From: Cyanobacteria bacterium SBLK
GTDB taxonomy: Bacteria; Cyanobacteriota; Cyanobacteriia; Cyanobacteriales; Spirulinaceae
NCBI GenBank assembly: GCA_017746715.1
Contig: JAGHZQ010000052.1
Coordinates: 62,001-126,000 of the forward strand
Length of the DNA stretch: 64,000 nt
Direction: 5' to 3'
Positions 51,596 through 60,404 of the stretch are shown here, piece by piece. Both the position numbers and the translations under genes were made by a program. Below the pieces are notes generated by a model. That model made no database searches and had not been told where the DNA came from. It was given only the letters and a program-made list of their open reading frames with translations. Each line of letters begins with the position of its first letter. Positions within the stretch are counted from its first letter, which is position 1.

Positions 51596-53347
51596 CTAAA
51601 TCTGATATTCAAGGGAGAAATAAACCCCTTGTTCTTGAACGGTATTGGTGGTGGAATTGCGCTCGACTAAAGGAATGCCCCAATCGAGGCGACCGGTCAA
51701 GCGATCGCCTAACCCCAGGTGTAGTCCTACCCCAACGGAGGAGAGAGTACCGGGAGAATCGATCGCGGTATTATCGCTACTCCAAACCGTCCCCACATCT
51801 AAAAACGGGGCAACTTGGACTAACATATCCCATTCACGAACGCGGAGAATGGGAATCCGCAATTCGACAGAACCGAAGAAACCATTATCGGAACTGCGGA
51901 AATCTTGGCGAAATCCCCGCACCGTTGCCAGTCCCCCGATCGCAAATTGCTCGAAAGCAAGCAGGCTTCGATCTGCCAATTGCAAATCGGAACGCAACAA
52001 TAAAATAGTATCGGGAGCCAGCAAGCGCAAATACTGTGCCTGCAACCGCCAAGAGAAAAAACGACCGTCCGGAGGGGTGCTATTAATCGTTGCATCCAAT
52101 AGTCCCAAACCCACACTAAATTGCGATCGCAGGGCAAAAACGTCGGTATTGGTGCGGCGGCTGTATTCTTGGAAGAAACGCAGGGCAAAAACTGTCGTCC
52201 TACCATCGTTACTGGCTCCGGTTGCGAGGGGAAATGCACCGATATTATCCAAACCGATAAAACTGCGGCTATTTTGCCAAGAAGCCGTCAACCCAACGGC
52301 TATCTCTTCGCCGACCGTTTGTTGCAAAGGCTGGCGATAAGTGAGTTGATAGCTGGGGGCTCGGGAGGAAATATCGAGGAGGGTGAAGGGATCTTCAATA
52401 ATATTATTTTGACTGTGGCTGTGGGAGAATGCCACAGTCCCATTGCTGGCATTGATGGGGAGGGTATAGTTGAGATTGTCGAGGGTATGACTGCCATCGG
52501 TATTGATATAGCCCACGCTAAAGCGATCGCCAAACCCTAAAAAATTATTGTGGGTAAAGCGAGCCATGCGACGGACGGTTCCGACGCTGGGCGATCGCTG
52601 GTTGTCAAAGGTGACGGTAAAGGTGGTGGCATCGGCTTCGGTAGCTTCTACGTCGAGGATGCTCGAGCCCGGTCGCGATCCGGCAGACAGGTTAACGGCA
52701 AGATTGGCAATGAGGGGATCCAGTTGCAGGAGTTGCAAGGAATTGAGCAGGCGATCGCGGTTGAGGGGGGGCTGACTGGCAAGGACGAGGCGACGGCGGA
52801 TATAGCTGGGATCGAGGCGATTTAAGCCTTGGATGTTAATCTCCTCGACTTCTCCTTCCACGGCTTGAATGGCGATCGTGCCATTTTGTATGGCTTGTTC
52901 TGGAATAAATGCCCCAGAAGTAATATAGCCTGCTTGTTGGTAATATTTTGTGAGAGTCTCGGCAGATTGCAGGAGTTCGGCAAAAGAGAGAGGGCGCTGG
53001 GTAAAGGGAGCGAGGAGTTCTTGCAATTCTTCTGCTTCAAAAACCGTATTGCCAAGAATTTTAAATTGGCTGATGACAATCTCTCCCGGGATATTTACGG
53101 GTATTTTCGGAGGGGGATTTTTTGGTTCTGGTAGAATATCTTCTAAAGGAGGTAGGGGTTCGATGGAGGGTAAGGGTTCTGGATTGGGTTGAATGATATC
53201 GGGGGGTGAAGGAGAAGGGGAATTGCTTTGGGCGATTGTTAAAGATGTATCGTTGGGTGAGATTCTCGAGGCGAGAGGTTGTGCCAGTGCGGGGAAGACA
53301 ACAAAATTCAGCAGAAGGGGGAGCGCTAAAAGAGCAAAGCGGGACAT
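51596..53347 (-). CDS. TpsB/FhaC-family outer-membrane transporter (ShlB-like)
   Basis: A 583-residue outer-membrane protein for two-partner secretion. Signal peptide (MSRFALLALPLLLNFVVFPALA), a proline-rich linker (about 45-80), POTRA domains (FKILGNTVFEAEELQELLAPF and INIQGLNRLDPSYIRRRL), then a 16-strand Omp85-type barrel. The conserved loop 6 motif is TVRGFRQD and the C-terminus ends YFSLEYQI with the usual aromatic pattern. No TpsA exoprotein is encoded in the window, so its substrate is elsewhere. Confidence 0.9.
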   Translation of the reverse strand: MSRFALLALPLLLNFVVFPALAQPLASRISPNDTSLTIAQSNSPSPSPPDIIQPNPEPLPSIEPLPPLEDILPEPKNPPPKIPVNIPGEIVISQFKILGNTVFEAEELQELLAPFTQRPLSFAELLQSAETLTKYYQQAGYITSGAFIPEQAIQNGTIAIQAVEGEVEEINIQGLNRLDPSYIRRRLVLASQPPLNRDRLLNSLQLLQLDPLIANLAVNLSAGSRPGSSILDVEATEADATTFTVTFDNQRSPSVGTVRRMARFTHNNFLGFGDRFSVGYINTDGSHTLDNLNYTLPINASNGTVAFSHSHSQNNIIEDPFTLLDISSRAPSYQLTYRQPLQQTVGEEIAVGLTASWQNSRSFIGLDNIGAFPLATGASNDGRTTVFALRFFQEYSRRTNTDVFALRSQFSVGLGLLDATINSTPPDGRFFSWRLQAQYLRLLAPDTILLLRSDLQLADRSLLAFEQFAIGGLATVRGFRQDFRSSDNGFFGSVELRIPILRVREWDMLVQVAPFLDVGTVWSSDNTAIDSPGTLSSVGVGLHLGLGDRLTGRLDWGIPLVERNSTTNTVQEQGVYFSLEYQI

Positions 53348-53518
53348 AGCGGAGAAGCGATCGCGTTCTTCAAAATGTTAATCGATCGTATTTTAGTGCA
53401 ACATTTGCGGAAATATTCTGACTTGCATTCTCTATTTTCTGTATAGTACGAGTTCATCGTAGCATTATCTTAATATTCTTGCGATATGGAAAGAATAGCG
53501 ATCGCAAACTCACTCATG

Positions 53519-53548
53519 TTGACAAAACACGCTGTGAAATTAGATAAT
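53519..53548 (+). promoter_or_regulatory. Sigma70-type promoter of the dynamin-like gene
   Basis: TTGACA (53519-53524) and GATAAT (53543-53548) are separated by 18 bp, 40 bp before the start codon at 53589. Confidence 0.6.
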
Positions 53549-53588
53549 ATTCGGGAAACTTTTATCCCGTTCGGATAACCGAGATCTC

Positions 53589-56048
53589 ATGAATTCCAAT
53601 ATCTCCCCCTGCGTCCACCTTCAAGAAAGCGTTAGTATTTTATTGCAGCTCTTGCAACAAGAATCCGATTTACGAACGCAGCAAACGACAACGGCGGTGG
53701 AATCTTCTTTAAAAAAAGCGATCGCGCCGAAGTTTGAAATCGTTTTTGCTGGGGCATTTAGTGCGGGAAAATCTATGTTAATTAATGCCCTCTTAGAGCG
53801 AGAATTATTATACAGTGCAGAAGGTCACGCAACGGGAACGGAATGCTCGATTGAATATGCCGAACCGAATGATGAACGAGTCGTTTTAACTTTTTTAAGC
53901 AAAGAAGAAGTTCGCGAACAAACTCGCATCCTTTGTCAGAAGTTAAATTTAGATTCGTTGGTAGATGTTAGTAAGCCAGAAGTGCTCGATCTTTTACAAC
54001 AGGGATGCGATGCAATTATTACCGCAGAAGGAGGAGAAAGTAAATCGGAACGTGCTAAACAAGCCAAGGCACTTTCTTTGTTGTTAGAGGGATATATTAA
54101 CAATCGCGATCGCCTTCAAACCGTACGCAATGCGACCTATTCAATGGAGCAGTTTAACTTCTCTAATTTAGCAGAAGCGGCGGGATATGCCCGACGGGGG
54201 AGTAATAGTTCGGTTCTTAAACGCTTGCAATATTATTGTCATCATCCTCTCTTAGAAGATGGTAACGTTTTAGTAGATATGCCGGGGATTGATGCCCCGG
54301 TTAAAAAAGATGCAGAATTGACCTATAACAAAATTCAAGATCCGGAAACTTCCGCAGTCGTAACGGTTTTAAAGCCGGCAGCAGCGGGAGATATGACAAC
54401 GGAAGAAACGGATTTATTAGATAAAATGAAAGCAAATCCGGGAATTCGCGATCGCGTTTTCTATATCTTCAATCGCATTGATGAAACTTGGTATAATGCT
54501 CAATTGCGGCAGCGTTTGGAAAGTTTAATCGCCACGGATTTTCGCGAGAGCAAGCGGATTTATAAAACGAGCGGTTTGTTGGGGTTTTATGGCAGTCAAA
54601 TTAAGGAAATGACGGGGAGCGATCGCTTTGGTTTGGATTCTCTTTTTGCTGAAAGCGTAAAGGGATTGGGAGGTGAAGAGGAAACGCCTCAATTTGTCAG
54701 CGAATTTAACAATTATTGCGCCAACTCTGGCAAACTTTCAGGAAGCGAGTTTCGCGTTTCTGTCAATGGTTACGAAACCCCCAATGAAAATTACGTTCGC
54801 ATTCTTAGGGAGTGGGGAAATCCCCTCATCGATCGCTTAATTAAAGATAGCGGCATCGAAGAGTTTCGCAGTGCTATTACTCGCTATTTAACCGAAGAGA
54901 AGCGACCGGAGTTATTTAAAAACTTGGCGGACGATTTGCAACCCTTGTGTATTGCTTTGCGAAAATATTATATCGCCAATCGTCAAGAATTAGCCAGTCA
55001 GCCCCGCGAAATTGATGCTATGAAAGCGCAAGAATTAGAGCGTTTAAATCATCAGTTACAAGCCGTAGGACAAGAATTTCAGGGGTATATCGAGACCGAA
55101 ATCAATCAAATTGTTATCAATTTAGATGAAGAGTTTGAGAAAGACTTTAAAACGCTTCAAGAAAAAATGGTGAATTGCTTGGATCGGTTAATCAATACTT
55201 TTTCAGTTCGAGATGCCTACGGTCGTTCTACAGAAAGTCACCCTCGTAATGCCAGCGCACCATTATTAGCTGTTTTGGTGGAGGCACTTTACTATCTCGC
55301 CAATCAGTTAGAAGATGTGTTAATTGAGAATGCTCAAATGGTAGCAATAAATTTTTGTCGGCGATTGTTTGAACGCTTGCAAACGACAGAACACTATCGC
55401 CAACTTTACCGTTTATTGGGCAATGATGGCGGAATTGAAGATAAAATTCAGCGCTTGCAGGAAGTGTTATGCGAGACCTTGAGTAGCGAAGCGAGGACAG
55501 AGTGCGATCGCTATGTTCGGGAAAGTCCTCGCTTTTACGATGAAGGAACATTTTCAATTTACCAATTCCGGCAGACTTTGCAACAAACTTCACGAGGATA
55601 CGATGCAGAGAGTATTGTTGAAGCCGAACCCGCAATTCGGCAATTATTAATGTTAGATTTTGAACCCAAAGTTTCAGCAACAATTCGCCGAAACTTTCGC
55701 CAAACCGTCAATCAAACCCTAAAAACGCAGATTTTACCGATGGCAAAACGGCAAGCAGATGATATTTTACAGCAGTACGATCGCGCTCGTGCTTATTTAG
55801 AACAAACCCTAGAACAAGAAGCAGAAGAAAAAATCACTCGTAATCGTCGAGTCTTGGATGAAATTGAAGCAAAAATTGCCGAATATAATGATGCAATAAC
55901 TGAGATCAATAATTGTTTGCAGTCCATGCAATTATACGACAAGCAACTACCCATTATTGCCGATACCGAGTTTGCAATCTCTTCATCAGATGCGATCGAG
56001 AATGAGGAAGAATCAGAAATTCAAGAGCCAGAATATCCGACAGAATAA
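53589..56048 (+). CDS. Dynamin-like GTPase (bacterial dynamin-like protein)
   Basis: A large GTPase of 819 residues that probably binds and remodels membranes. G1 is GAFSAGKS (55-62), G2 threonine in HATGTECS (82-84), G3 DMPGID (near 237) and G4 FNRID (near 298). A long helical region with charged coiled coils follows (about 460-800), as in the neck and trunk of bacterial dynamins. No membrane segment is evident. It is monocistronic, led by a sigma70-type promoter. Cyanobacterial relatives include BDLP of Nostoc; here orthology is not certain. Confidence 0.88.
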   Translation: MNSNISPCVHLQESVSILLQLLQQESDLRTQQTTTAVESSLKKAIAPKFEIVFAGAFSAGKSMLINALLERELLYSAEGHATGTECSIEYAEPNDERVVLTFLSKEEVREQTRILCQKLNLDSLVDVSKPEVLDLLQQGCDAIITAEGGESKSERAKQAKALSLLLEGYINNRDRLQTVRNATYSMEQFNFSNLAEAAGYARRGSNSSVLKRLQYYCHHPLLEDGNVLVDMPGIDAPVKKDAELTYNKIQDPETSAVVTVLKPAAAGDMTTEETDLLDKMKANPGIRDRVFYIFNRIDETWYNAQLRQRLESLIATDFRESKRIYKTSGLLGFYGSQIKEMTGSDRFGLDSLFAESVKGLGGEEETPQFVSEFNNYCANSGKLSGSEFRVSVNGYETPNENYVRILREWGNPLIDRLIKDSGIEEFRSAITRYLTEEKRPELFKNLADDLQPLCIALRKYYIANRQELASQPREIDAMKAQELERLNHQLQAVGQEFQGYIETEINQIVINLDEEFEKDFKTLQEKMVNCLDRLINTFSVRDAYGRSTESHPRNASAPLLAVLVEALYYLANQLEDVLIENAQMVAINFCRRLFERLQTTEHYRQLYRLLGNDGGIEDKIQRLQEVLCETLSSEARTECDRYVRESPRFYDEGTFSIYQFRQTLQQTSRGYDAESIVEAEPAIRQLLMLDFEPKVSATIRRNFRQTVNQTLKTQILPMAKRQADDILQQYDRARAYLEQTLEQEAEEKITRNRRVLDEIEAKIAEYNDAITEINNCLQSMQLYDKQLPIIADTEFAISSSDAIENEEESEIQEPEYPTE

Positions 56049-56100
56049 CTCGTGGAACGGGCATCTTACCCGTTCATAAATCGGGTAGAATCACCTAACA

Positions 56101-56121
56101 TTTTGAATTTTGAATTTTGAA
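56101..56121. repeat. Heptanucleotide repeat TTTTGAA x 3
   Basis: Three perfect copies of TTTTGAA, followed by ATTTGACTTCTTGACTTGACA with shorter related repeats. Confidence 0.8.
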
Positions 56122-56232
56122 TTGATTTGACTTCTTGACTTGACAATGATATTCTAAAAGAATGGAAATCCGTGCGCGCCTGTACCCCCTTTTTCAATAG
56201 AGAAGATAAGCCGAAACAGCGCAAAAAACAAG

Positions 56233-56475
56233 ATGGAAAAAACACCCAGAATTCCCATTCCTCCCGCCGTCCGCCAATATGTTTTCGAACGGGATAACTA
56301 TCAATGTCAAAGCTGCGGCAAAACTAATAAAACTGCAAAATTACAAGTGGATCATATTATTCCCCTTGCCAAAGGTGGAACCAATGATATGAGCAATCTG
56401 CAAACTCTATGCAGCCATTGCAACCAACAAAAAAGCGATCGCATCGATCGCCGATTTAAAAGACACTTTACCTAG
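56233..56475 (+). CDS. Small HNH endonuclease
   Basis: An 80-residue HNH nuclease. Zinc cysteines are in CQSCG (25-28) and CSHCN (60-63); the catalytic Asp-His is at 40-41 (LQVDHIIPLAKGG) with an Asn at 55. This is the minimal fold, as in many cyanobacterial stand-alone HNH proteins. Its role (homing, defence or repair) is unknown. Confidence 0.9.
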   Translation: MEKTPRIPIPPAVRQYVFERDNYQCQSCGKTNKTAKLQVDHIIPLAKGGTNDMSNLQTLCSHCNQQKSDRIDRRFKRHFT

Positions 56476-56491
56476 CTTTTTTAAGCAAAAC

Positions 56492-56851
56492 TCAATCTTT
56501 CGGAAAAATATCTGTTAAAATATCATTGGCAGCCTCTTCTGCCTCTGCCGTATTGAATTCTGAAAAATAGACGGTAATAATGACAAGATTATCAAAACAA
56601 GTCAGATCGATAAAACCGCTCGGGTCTTCATAAAATAACTTGCGAGATGCTCCTCCCCGCACGATCTCGTTATAAAAATCCCCTTGTTCCGCGATCGCCT
56701 CGTCGATCGCCTTTAAACATTCGCGTTCCGATCGCTCTGGTAACTCCTTAATTTTAGAGGCAATGCCGTTAGCATTAGCAGGCAATCCAACCGAAGAAAA
56801 ACTCAATCCCCAGAGAAAGGCGATCGCATAAATTGCCGATTTAAACTTCAT
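56492..56851 (-). CDS. Small secreted protein, paralogue A
   Basis: A 119-residue exported protein. The signal peptide is MKFKSAIYAIAFLWGLSFSSVGLPANA. The mature part has two cysteines (ERECLKAID and DLTCFD) that could form a disulfide, the motif RKLFYEDPSGFIDL and an acidic end. It closely resembles the next gene (RKLFYTEPTGTIDI, CFDEAVIVTVYSPEFDT), a clear tandem duplication. No database family is recalled. Confidence 0.75.
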   Translation of the reverse strand: MKFKSAIYAIAFLWGLSFSSVGLPANANGIASKIKELPERSERECLKAIDEAIAEQGDFYNEIVRGGASRKLFYEDPSGFIDLTCFDNLVIITVYFSEFNTAEAEEAANDILTDIFPKD

Positions 56852-56863
56852 TTTCCCCCTCCT

Positions 56864-57211
56864 TTATTCTTCTGGAAAAATATCGCCTAAAACCATATCG
56901 ACCACTTCTGTTGCCGTGTCTGTATCAAACTCCGGAGAATAAACCGTGACGATAACCGCTTCATCAAAACAAGCAATATCGATCGTTCCCGTCGGTTCTG
57001 TATAGAATAACTTGCGCGTAAATTCCCCGCGAACGAGATTTTCATGGTTTGAGCTTTCATCTTGGATGGCGCGATCGACCTCTGCAATACATGCCTCTTG
57101 AGTGCGATCGTCTAATTCCTTCATTTTTGCCCTTAATCCCTCAGCATTGACACCTCCCGCGAATGTTAAACTCAATCCCAATCCAGCCGAGATCGCGTAT
57201 CTTGTTTTCAT
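56864..57211 (-). CDS. Small secreted protein, paralogue B
   Basis: A 115-residue exported protein, upstream and co-oriented with its paralogue (12 bp between them). The signal peptide is MKTRYAISAGLGLSLTFAGGVNA. The mature part has AKMKELDDRTQEACIAEVDRAI, the shared LVRGEFTRKLFYTEPTG segment and C-F-D near the end; two cysteines match paralogue A. ATG 57211 is chosen because it begins the signal peptide; a longer frame to 57343 reads into the next gene. Function unknown. Confidence 0.75.
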   Translation of the reverse strand: MKTRYAISAGLGLSLTFAGGVNAEGLRAKMKELDDRTQEACIAEVDRAIQDESSNHENLVRGEFTRKLFYTEPTGTIDIACFDEAVIVTVYSPEFDTDTATEVVDMVLGDIFPEE

Positions 57212-57239
57212 GTTCCTAAAATGCAGTAATGAGTTTGTC

Positions 57240-58148
57240 TTAGATTGTACGATAAACTTCCCGCGCCGCCCGATGTAACAGAGAATGGCGATAGACCAAG
57301 TCTGGCATATTTTTAGCATAGCCGCCGCCAATGACTGCCGCAACCGGATGCCCCGAGGCTTTACAACTGCTTAAGACCATGATATCTCGTCGATAAATTC
57401 CCCGATCGCTTAGCGCTAATTTACCCAAGCGATCGCCAACGTGAGTATCGACTCCCGCATCGTAAAGCACTAAATCTGGCTTCACTTGTAAAAGAAGATC
57501 CGGTAAATGTCGGGCGAGGATTTGCAAATATCCCTCATCGTCCAATCCTTCTGGGAGAGGAACATCGCGATCGCTGCATTGCTTGCGGTGAGGAAAGTTG
57601 GTCTCGCAGTGCATCGAAAAAGTAAATACCGCGTCATCATTTTGGAAAATATAGGCAGTTCCGTCTCCTTGATGCACGTCGAGATCGACGATGAGGATCT
57701 TTTGGGCAAGATCGAGATGTTGAAGAACGCGGGAGGCGATCGCGAGATCGTTAAAAATGCAAAACCCGGATCCAAAGTCCGGAAAAGCGTGATGGGTTCC
57801 CCCAGCAGTATTGCAAGCAATACCGTATTGTAGGGCGAGTTTTGCCGTTAAAATCGTTCCCCCAACTGCCGTCAGAGTGCGCGTTACCAAACCTCCACTC
57901 CAAGGTAAACCGATGCGCCTCTGAGCCTTTGGGGGTAAAGTTCCCCCAATATAAGCGTTAATATAATCGCGATCGTGGACGAATTCCAGCCAATTTTGCG
58001 GCGGAATTTCCGGTAGGTGCACCCATTCTGGCAAAATAATGTCCTCTTTTAAAAGATGTTCGTAGAGAAGTTTAAATTTGGGCATGGGAAAGCGATGCTC
58101 TTCCGGTAAAGGAGTCACGTAGTCAGGATGATAGGCGATCGGAATCAT
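57240..58148 (-). CDS. Histone-deacetylase-family (acetoin utilisation/AcuC-like) protein
   Basis: A zinc-dependent deacetylase of 302 residues. The paired histidines H119-H120 are in GGTHHAF. Zinc ligands are D157 and H159 in DLDVHQGDGT and D234 in YDAGVDTH, so the catalytic site is complete. GGGY near the C-terminus is also conserved. Bacterial members remove acyl groups from proteins or polyamines; the cyanobacterial substrate is unknown. Cytosolic, no partner nearby. Confidence 0.92.
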   Translation of the reverse strand: MIPIAYHPDYVTPLPEEHRFPMPKFKLLYEHLLKEDIILPEWVHLPEIPPQNWLEFVHDRDYINAYIGGTLPPKAQRRIGLPWSGGLVTRTLTAVGGTILTAKLALQYGIACNTAGGTHHAFPDFGSGFCIFNDLAIASRVLQHLDLAQKILIVDLDVHQGDGTAYIFQNDDAVFTFSMHCETNFPHRKQCSDRDVPLPEGLDDEGYLQILARHLPDLLLQVKPDLVLYDAGVDTHVGDRLGKLALSDRGIYRRDIMVLSSCKASGHPVAAVIGGGYAKNMPDLVYRHSLLHRAAREVYRTI

Positions 58149-58272
58149 TAAATTAAGGTAAGGTTATCAACAATGGTATTCTTCTCAAGTGATGGCGGAC
58201 GATCGCTTGAGAGAAATTCAAGGCGATCGCAAATTTTCTTTGCACGAAAAAAAGTTAGTTGCTATACTTAAA

Positions 58273-58286
58273 GTACGTATATATAC
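58273..58286 (+). promoter_or_regulatory. GTA-N8-TAC site next to the PEP-CTERM gene
   Basis: GTACGTATATATAC fits the NtcA consensus but lies only 29 bp before the start codon and is AT-alternating. That is too close for NtcA activation at -41.5. It may be a repressor-type site or coincidence. Confidence 0.3.
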
Positions 58287-58315
58287 AGGTACCGGCTAGA
58301 GGAGATATTGTCAAA

Positions 58316-59113
58316 ATGAAACTCCGATTCAAGATATTTCTAGCTTTAGTTGCCGTCGCGATCGCGACACCAGCAAGAGCGGCTTCGATTCTGCTAACGC
58401 AAATGGATGACGACCCCAATGCCTATATTCAAATGGCTAATACCCTAAGGGATGATGGGCATTCAGTTGATATTGTCGATGTGACAACAGGAGGAAGTCT
58501 TGCCACTGCTTTAACCAGTAGTACCTACGACCAAGTTTTTCTGTTCGATTTATCGAGTTCTCTCTATTTGAACGCCAATGATGTTAGCGTGCTGGCTGAT
58601 TTTTGGTCTTCGCGTCAAGGACTGGTTATCGATAGTCGTTCCTACGGTTACTTGTTCCAAAGGCACGATCCATCCGAACAAGCGTTACTTCAGAATGTTG
58701 CCTCAGCCTTCGAACAAACCAATGGTGGCGTTTGGGTCGGAACCGATCATGCTCCGACTTGGACTAATAATGGTAATGCTTTTCTGAACGCGATCGATGT
58801 TAATTTGATAACGGGATTGTATAGCAATCCGGTCAATATTGCCGATCCGACTTCCATTTTACTGAGTGGTGTGACGACCGCCGACCTTTGGGGAGGCGGA
58901 CATTCAATCGGTCAAACACCAACTGGAATACAACCCAATGGGATTGAACTATTCAGTCATTTTGGCCATGAGCTACCCGATGGCTCGATTCGTTCTTATA
59001 TTTCAGCCAGTTTCCCCATTCAAGGTCCAAACCCAGTTCCCGAACCCACTTCTCTCTTGCTTCTAGGAGGGAGTGTAATTTGTATGTTGGCAATGCGTCG
59101 GCAAAAGAATTAA
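58316..59113 (+). CDS. PEP-CTERM sorting-domain protein
   Basis: A 265-residue exported protein. Signal peptide MKLRFKIFLALVAVAIATPARAA. The middle (ILLTQMDDDPNAYIQMANTLRDDGHSVDIVDV...) looks like a flavodoxin-like or glutamine-amidotransferase-like alpha/beta fold. The C-terminus VPEPTSLLLLGGSVICMLAMRRQKN is a PEP-CTERM anchor with the VPEP motif, a membrane helix and basic residues, processed by an exosortase not seen in the window. GAGGAG precedes the ATG at 58316. A longer start at 58259 would lie in the promoter. Confidence 0.87.
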   Translation: MKLRFKIFLALVAVAIATPARAASILLTQMDDDPNAYIQMANTLRDDGHSVDIVDVTTGGSLATALTSSTYDQVFLFDLSSSLYLNANDVSVLADFWSSRQGLVIDSRSYGYLFQRHDPSEQALLQNVASAFEQTNGGVWVGTDHAPTWTNNGNAFLNAIDVNLITGLYSNPVNIADPTSILLSGVTTADLWGGGHSIGQTPTGIQPNGIELFSHFGHELPDGSIRSYISASFPIQGPNPVPEPTSLLLLGGSVICMLAMRRQKN

Positions 59114-59153
59114 AATTCTTTGAATTGCAAAAACACGAACAGTTCACTAGAAA

Positions 59154-59199
59154 AAGTTGTGATGTTTTGGAGACTGGATAACAATCGCAACTTTTTTTT
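59154..59199 (+). terminator. Intrinsic terminator after the PEP-CTERM gene
   Basis: AAGTTGTGA (59154-59162) and TCGCAACTT (59185-59193) pair with one wobble, followed by a run of eight T residues (59192-59199). Confidence 0.75.
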
Positions 59200-59360
59200 A
59201 ATGACTCTGATTATTACAAAAATAAGTATTCTTTGAATTAAAACATAAATTACTAAGAAAACGACATTTTACAGCAATATACTCTATTTTAAGGGGAATG
59301 TATCGAGAAGCGATCGCGGGGGTAAGGTCGTTCTATTTTGTTTCCTTACCCCCAATAATA

Positions 59361-59705
59361 CTAAGCGGCGGATAAACTTTCCACGCTTAGCGGTACGAGA
59401 TCGCCGTGAGTAGTTAGCGCGAGAAACATGGGCGCGTGTTCGGGTATGGTCTTGCCGGTTAGGACGCAGCATTCGTCTTTTTGGGCGATCGCCTCGAAAC
59501 TGGCGCGGATATCGGTTCTGGAAAACGTCGGTCGGTAATCTCCGGATTTTTGTTGGACGTAGTTCCACAGAATATCCCTGATCAATGCTTGATAACCCGT
59601 GTTGCCCGACAGTTCTTTCAGCTTCTCTTTCAGTTCTCTTTCCAAACGAATGCTGGTGACTTCCATGTCGGTTGTTGATGTCCGAGTACGAGTTAAAGTA
59701 CGCAT
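59361..59705 (-). CDS. Ribbon-helix-helix (CopG/Arc-like) protein
   Basis: A 114-residue probable DNA-binding protein. Residues 14-50 (MEVTSIRLERELKEKLKELSGNTGYQALIRDILWNYV) have the beta strand and two helices of a ribbon-helix-helix dimer. The C-terminal part (DECCVLTGKTIPEHAPMFLALTTHGDLVPLS) is a conserved beta-rich extension found with such proteins in cyanobacteria. GGAGGAAA eight to nine bases before the ATG at 59705 settles the start. It is divergent from the unknown gene at 59868, and could regulate it or itself. Confidence 0.8.
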   Translation of the reverse strand: MRTLTRTRTSTTDMEVTSIRLERELKEKLKELSGNTGYQALIRDILWNYVQQKSGDYRPTFSRTDIRASFEAIAQKDECCVLTGKTIPEHAPMFLALTTHGDLVPLSVESLSAA

Positions 59706-59783
59706 CGAAAAAATTTCCTCCAAAAATAGTGGACAGATCGATATTACAAGTGTAGTATGTAGGAGATGGGTTTTGACAACCCC

Positions 59784-59826
59784 TTATTCAGTTCAAAAAC
59801 AAAATTTCAAATTTTATTCAGTTCAA
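59784..59826. repeat. Pair of 13 bp direct repeats between divergent genes
   Basis: TTATTCAGTTCAA occurs at 59784-59796 and 59814-59826, exactly 30 bp apart (about three helical turns), just upstream of the frame at 59868 and overlapping a TTGACA at 59773-59778. It is a plausible operator for the neighbouring ribbon-helix-helix protein. Confidence 0.5.
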
Positions 59827-59867
59827 GCGAACCTCAAGTTCAAATGAATCATGTCTAGGAGGAATCC

Positions 59868-60296
59868 GTGAATCTTCTTTTATCCCTATCTACTCTCAAC
59901 CCTGCCGCGAACTGCCCAAAAAATTGTTCTCAAGAAAATTGGCAGATTGCGACGCGAGAGCGAGAATATCCCACCTTAATATTAGGAATCTTGGGTTATC
60001 TCGCGAACGCGGGCATGAGTGGAGAAATGCAGGGCAAGAGCGGAGATTGCACCATTCTTCCGAATGATACAATAGTATCGATTAGCGAAGATCCCTCAAA
60101 AACCCTCGATCGCTTTCTCGATTTACCCCTTCGCCAAGACTCAATTAATCAGAGCTTTAGCGAAATAGCCAGCCAGATGCAAAATTATCGGCATGAAAGT
60201 GACCGGAATAACAATGAACGCGAAAGATTGTTCGTCGGATTAAATCCAAAACCAACAAGCGGGAGGTACGGGTCAAAGCCAAAAGTACCCCAATAA
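59868..60296 (+). CDS. Unknown protein with strong ribosome site
   Basis: A 142-residue frame starting at GTG, five bases after a perfect AGGAGG. That strong site is the main support. The sequence (MNLLLSLSTLNPAANCPKNC, cysteines at 16 and 20, then ENWQIATREREYPTLILGIL) matches nothing I recognise, and the C-terminal third (NNNERERLFVGLNPKPTSGR) looks disordered. It lies between a divergent ribbon-helix-helix gene and a co-oriented HNH gene. Confidence 0.5.
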   Translation: MNLLLSLSTLNPAANCPKNCSQENWQIATREREYPTLILGILGYLANAGMSGEMQGKSGDCTILPNDTIVSISEDPSKTLDRFLDLPLRQDSINQSFSEIASQMQNYRHESDRNNNERERLFVGLNPKPTSGRYGSKPKVPQ

Positions 60297-60321
60297 ATAC
60301 AAAACCAACAAGGTTTGTACC

Positions 60322-60352
60322 CCCCGCTTCTAAGAGTCCTAAAGAAGCGGGG
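60322..60352 (+). terminator. Hairpin between the unknown gene and the HNH gene
   Basis: CCCCGCTTC (60322-60330) and GAAGCGGGG (60344-60352) form a perfect stem, followed by AATTTTACGTTTT. It can act as a terminator or as a leader structure for the HNH gene. Hairpins of this type also occur at ends of IS200/IS605 elements, but no transposase gene is present. Confidence 0.5.
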
Positions 60353-60404
60353 AATTTTACGTTTTGGGGACTCCACTGAAAACGGCAGAAAAAGGAGTAG
60401 AGCC

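Noticed and set aside
52121..52540. Plus-strand frame of 139 codons in the TpsB region
   Set aside because: Shadow of the minus-strand gene, with no motif and no ribosome site.
60322..60352. Hairpin before the HNH gene as an IS200/IS605 end
   Set aside because: No TnpA or TnpB gene and no second end nearby, so it is left as a terminator or leader hairpin.
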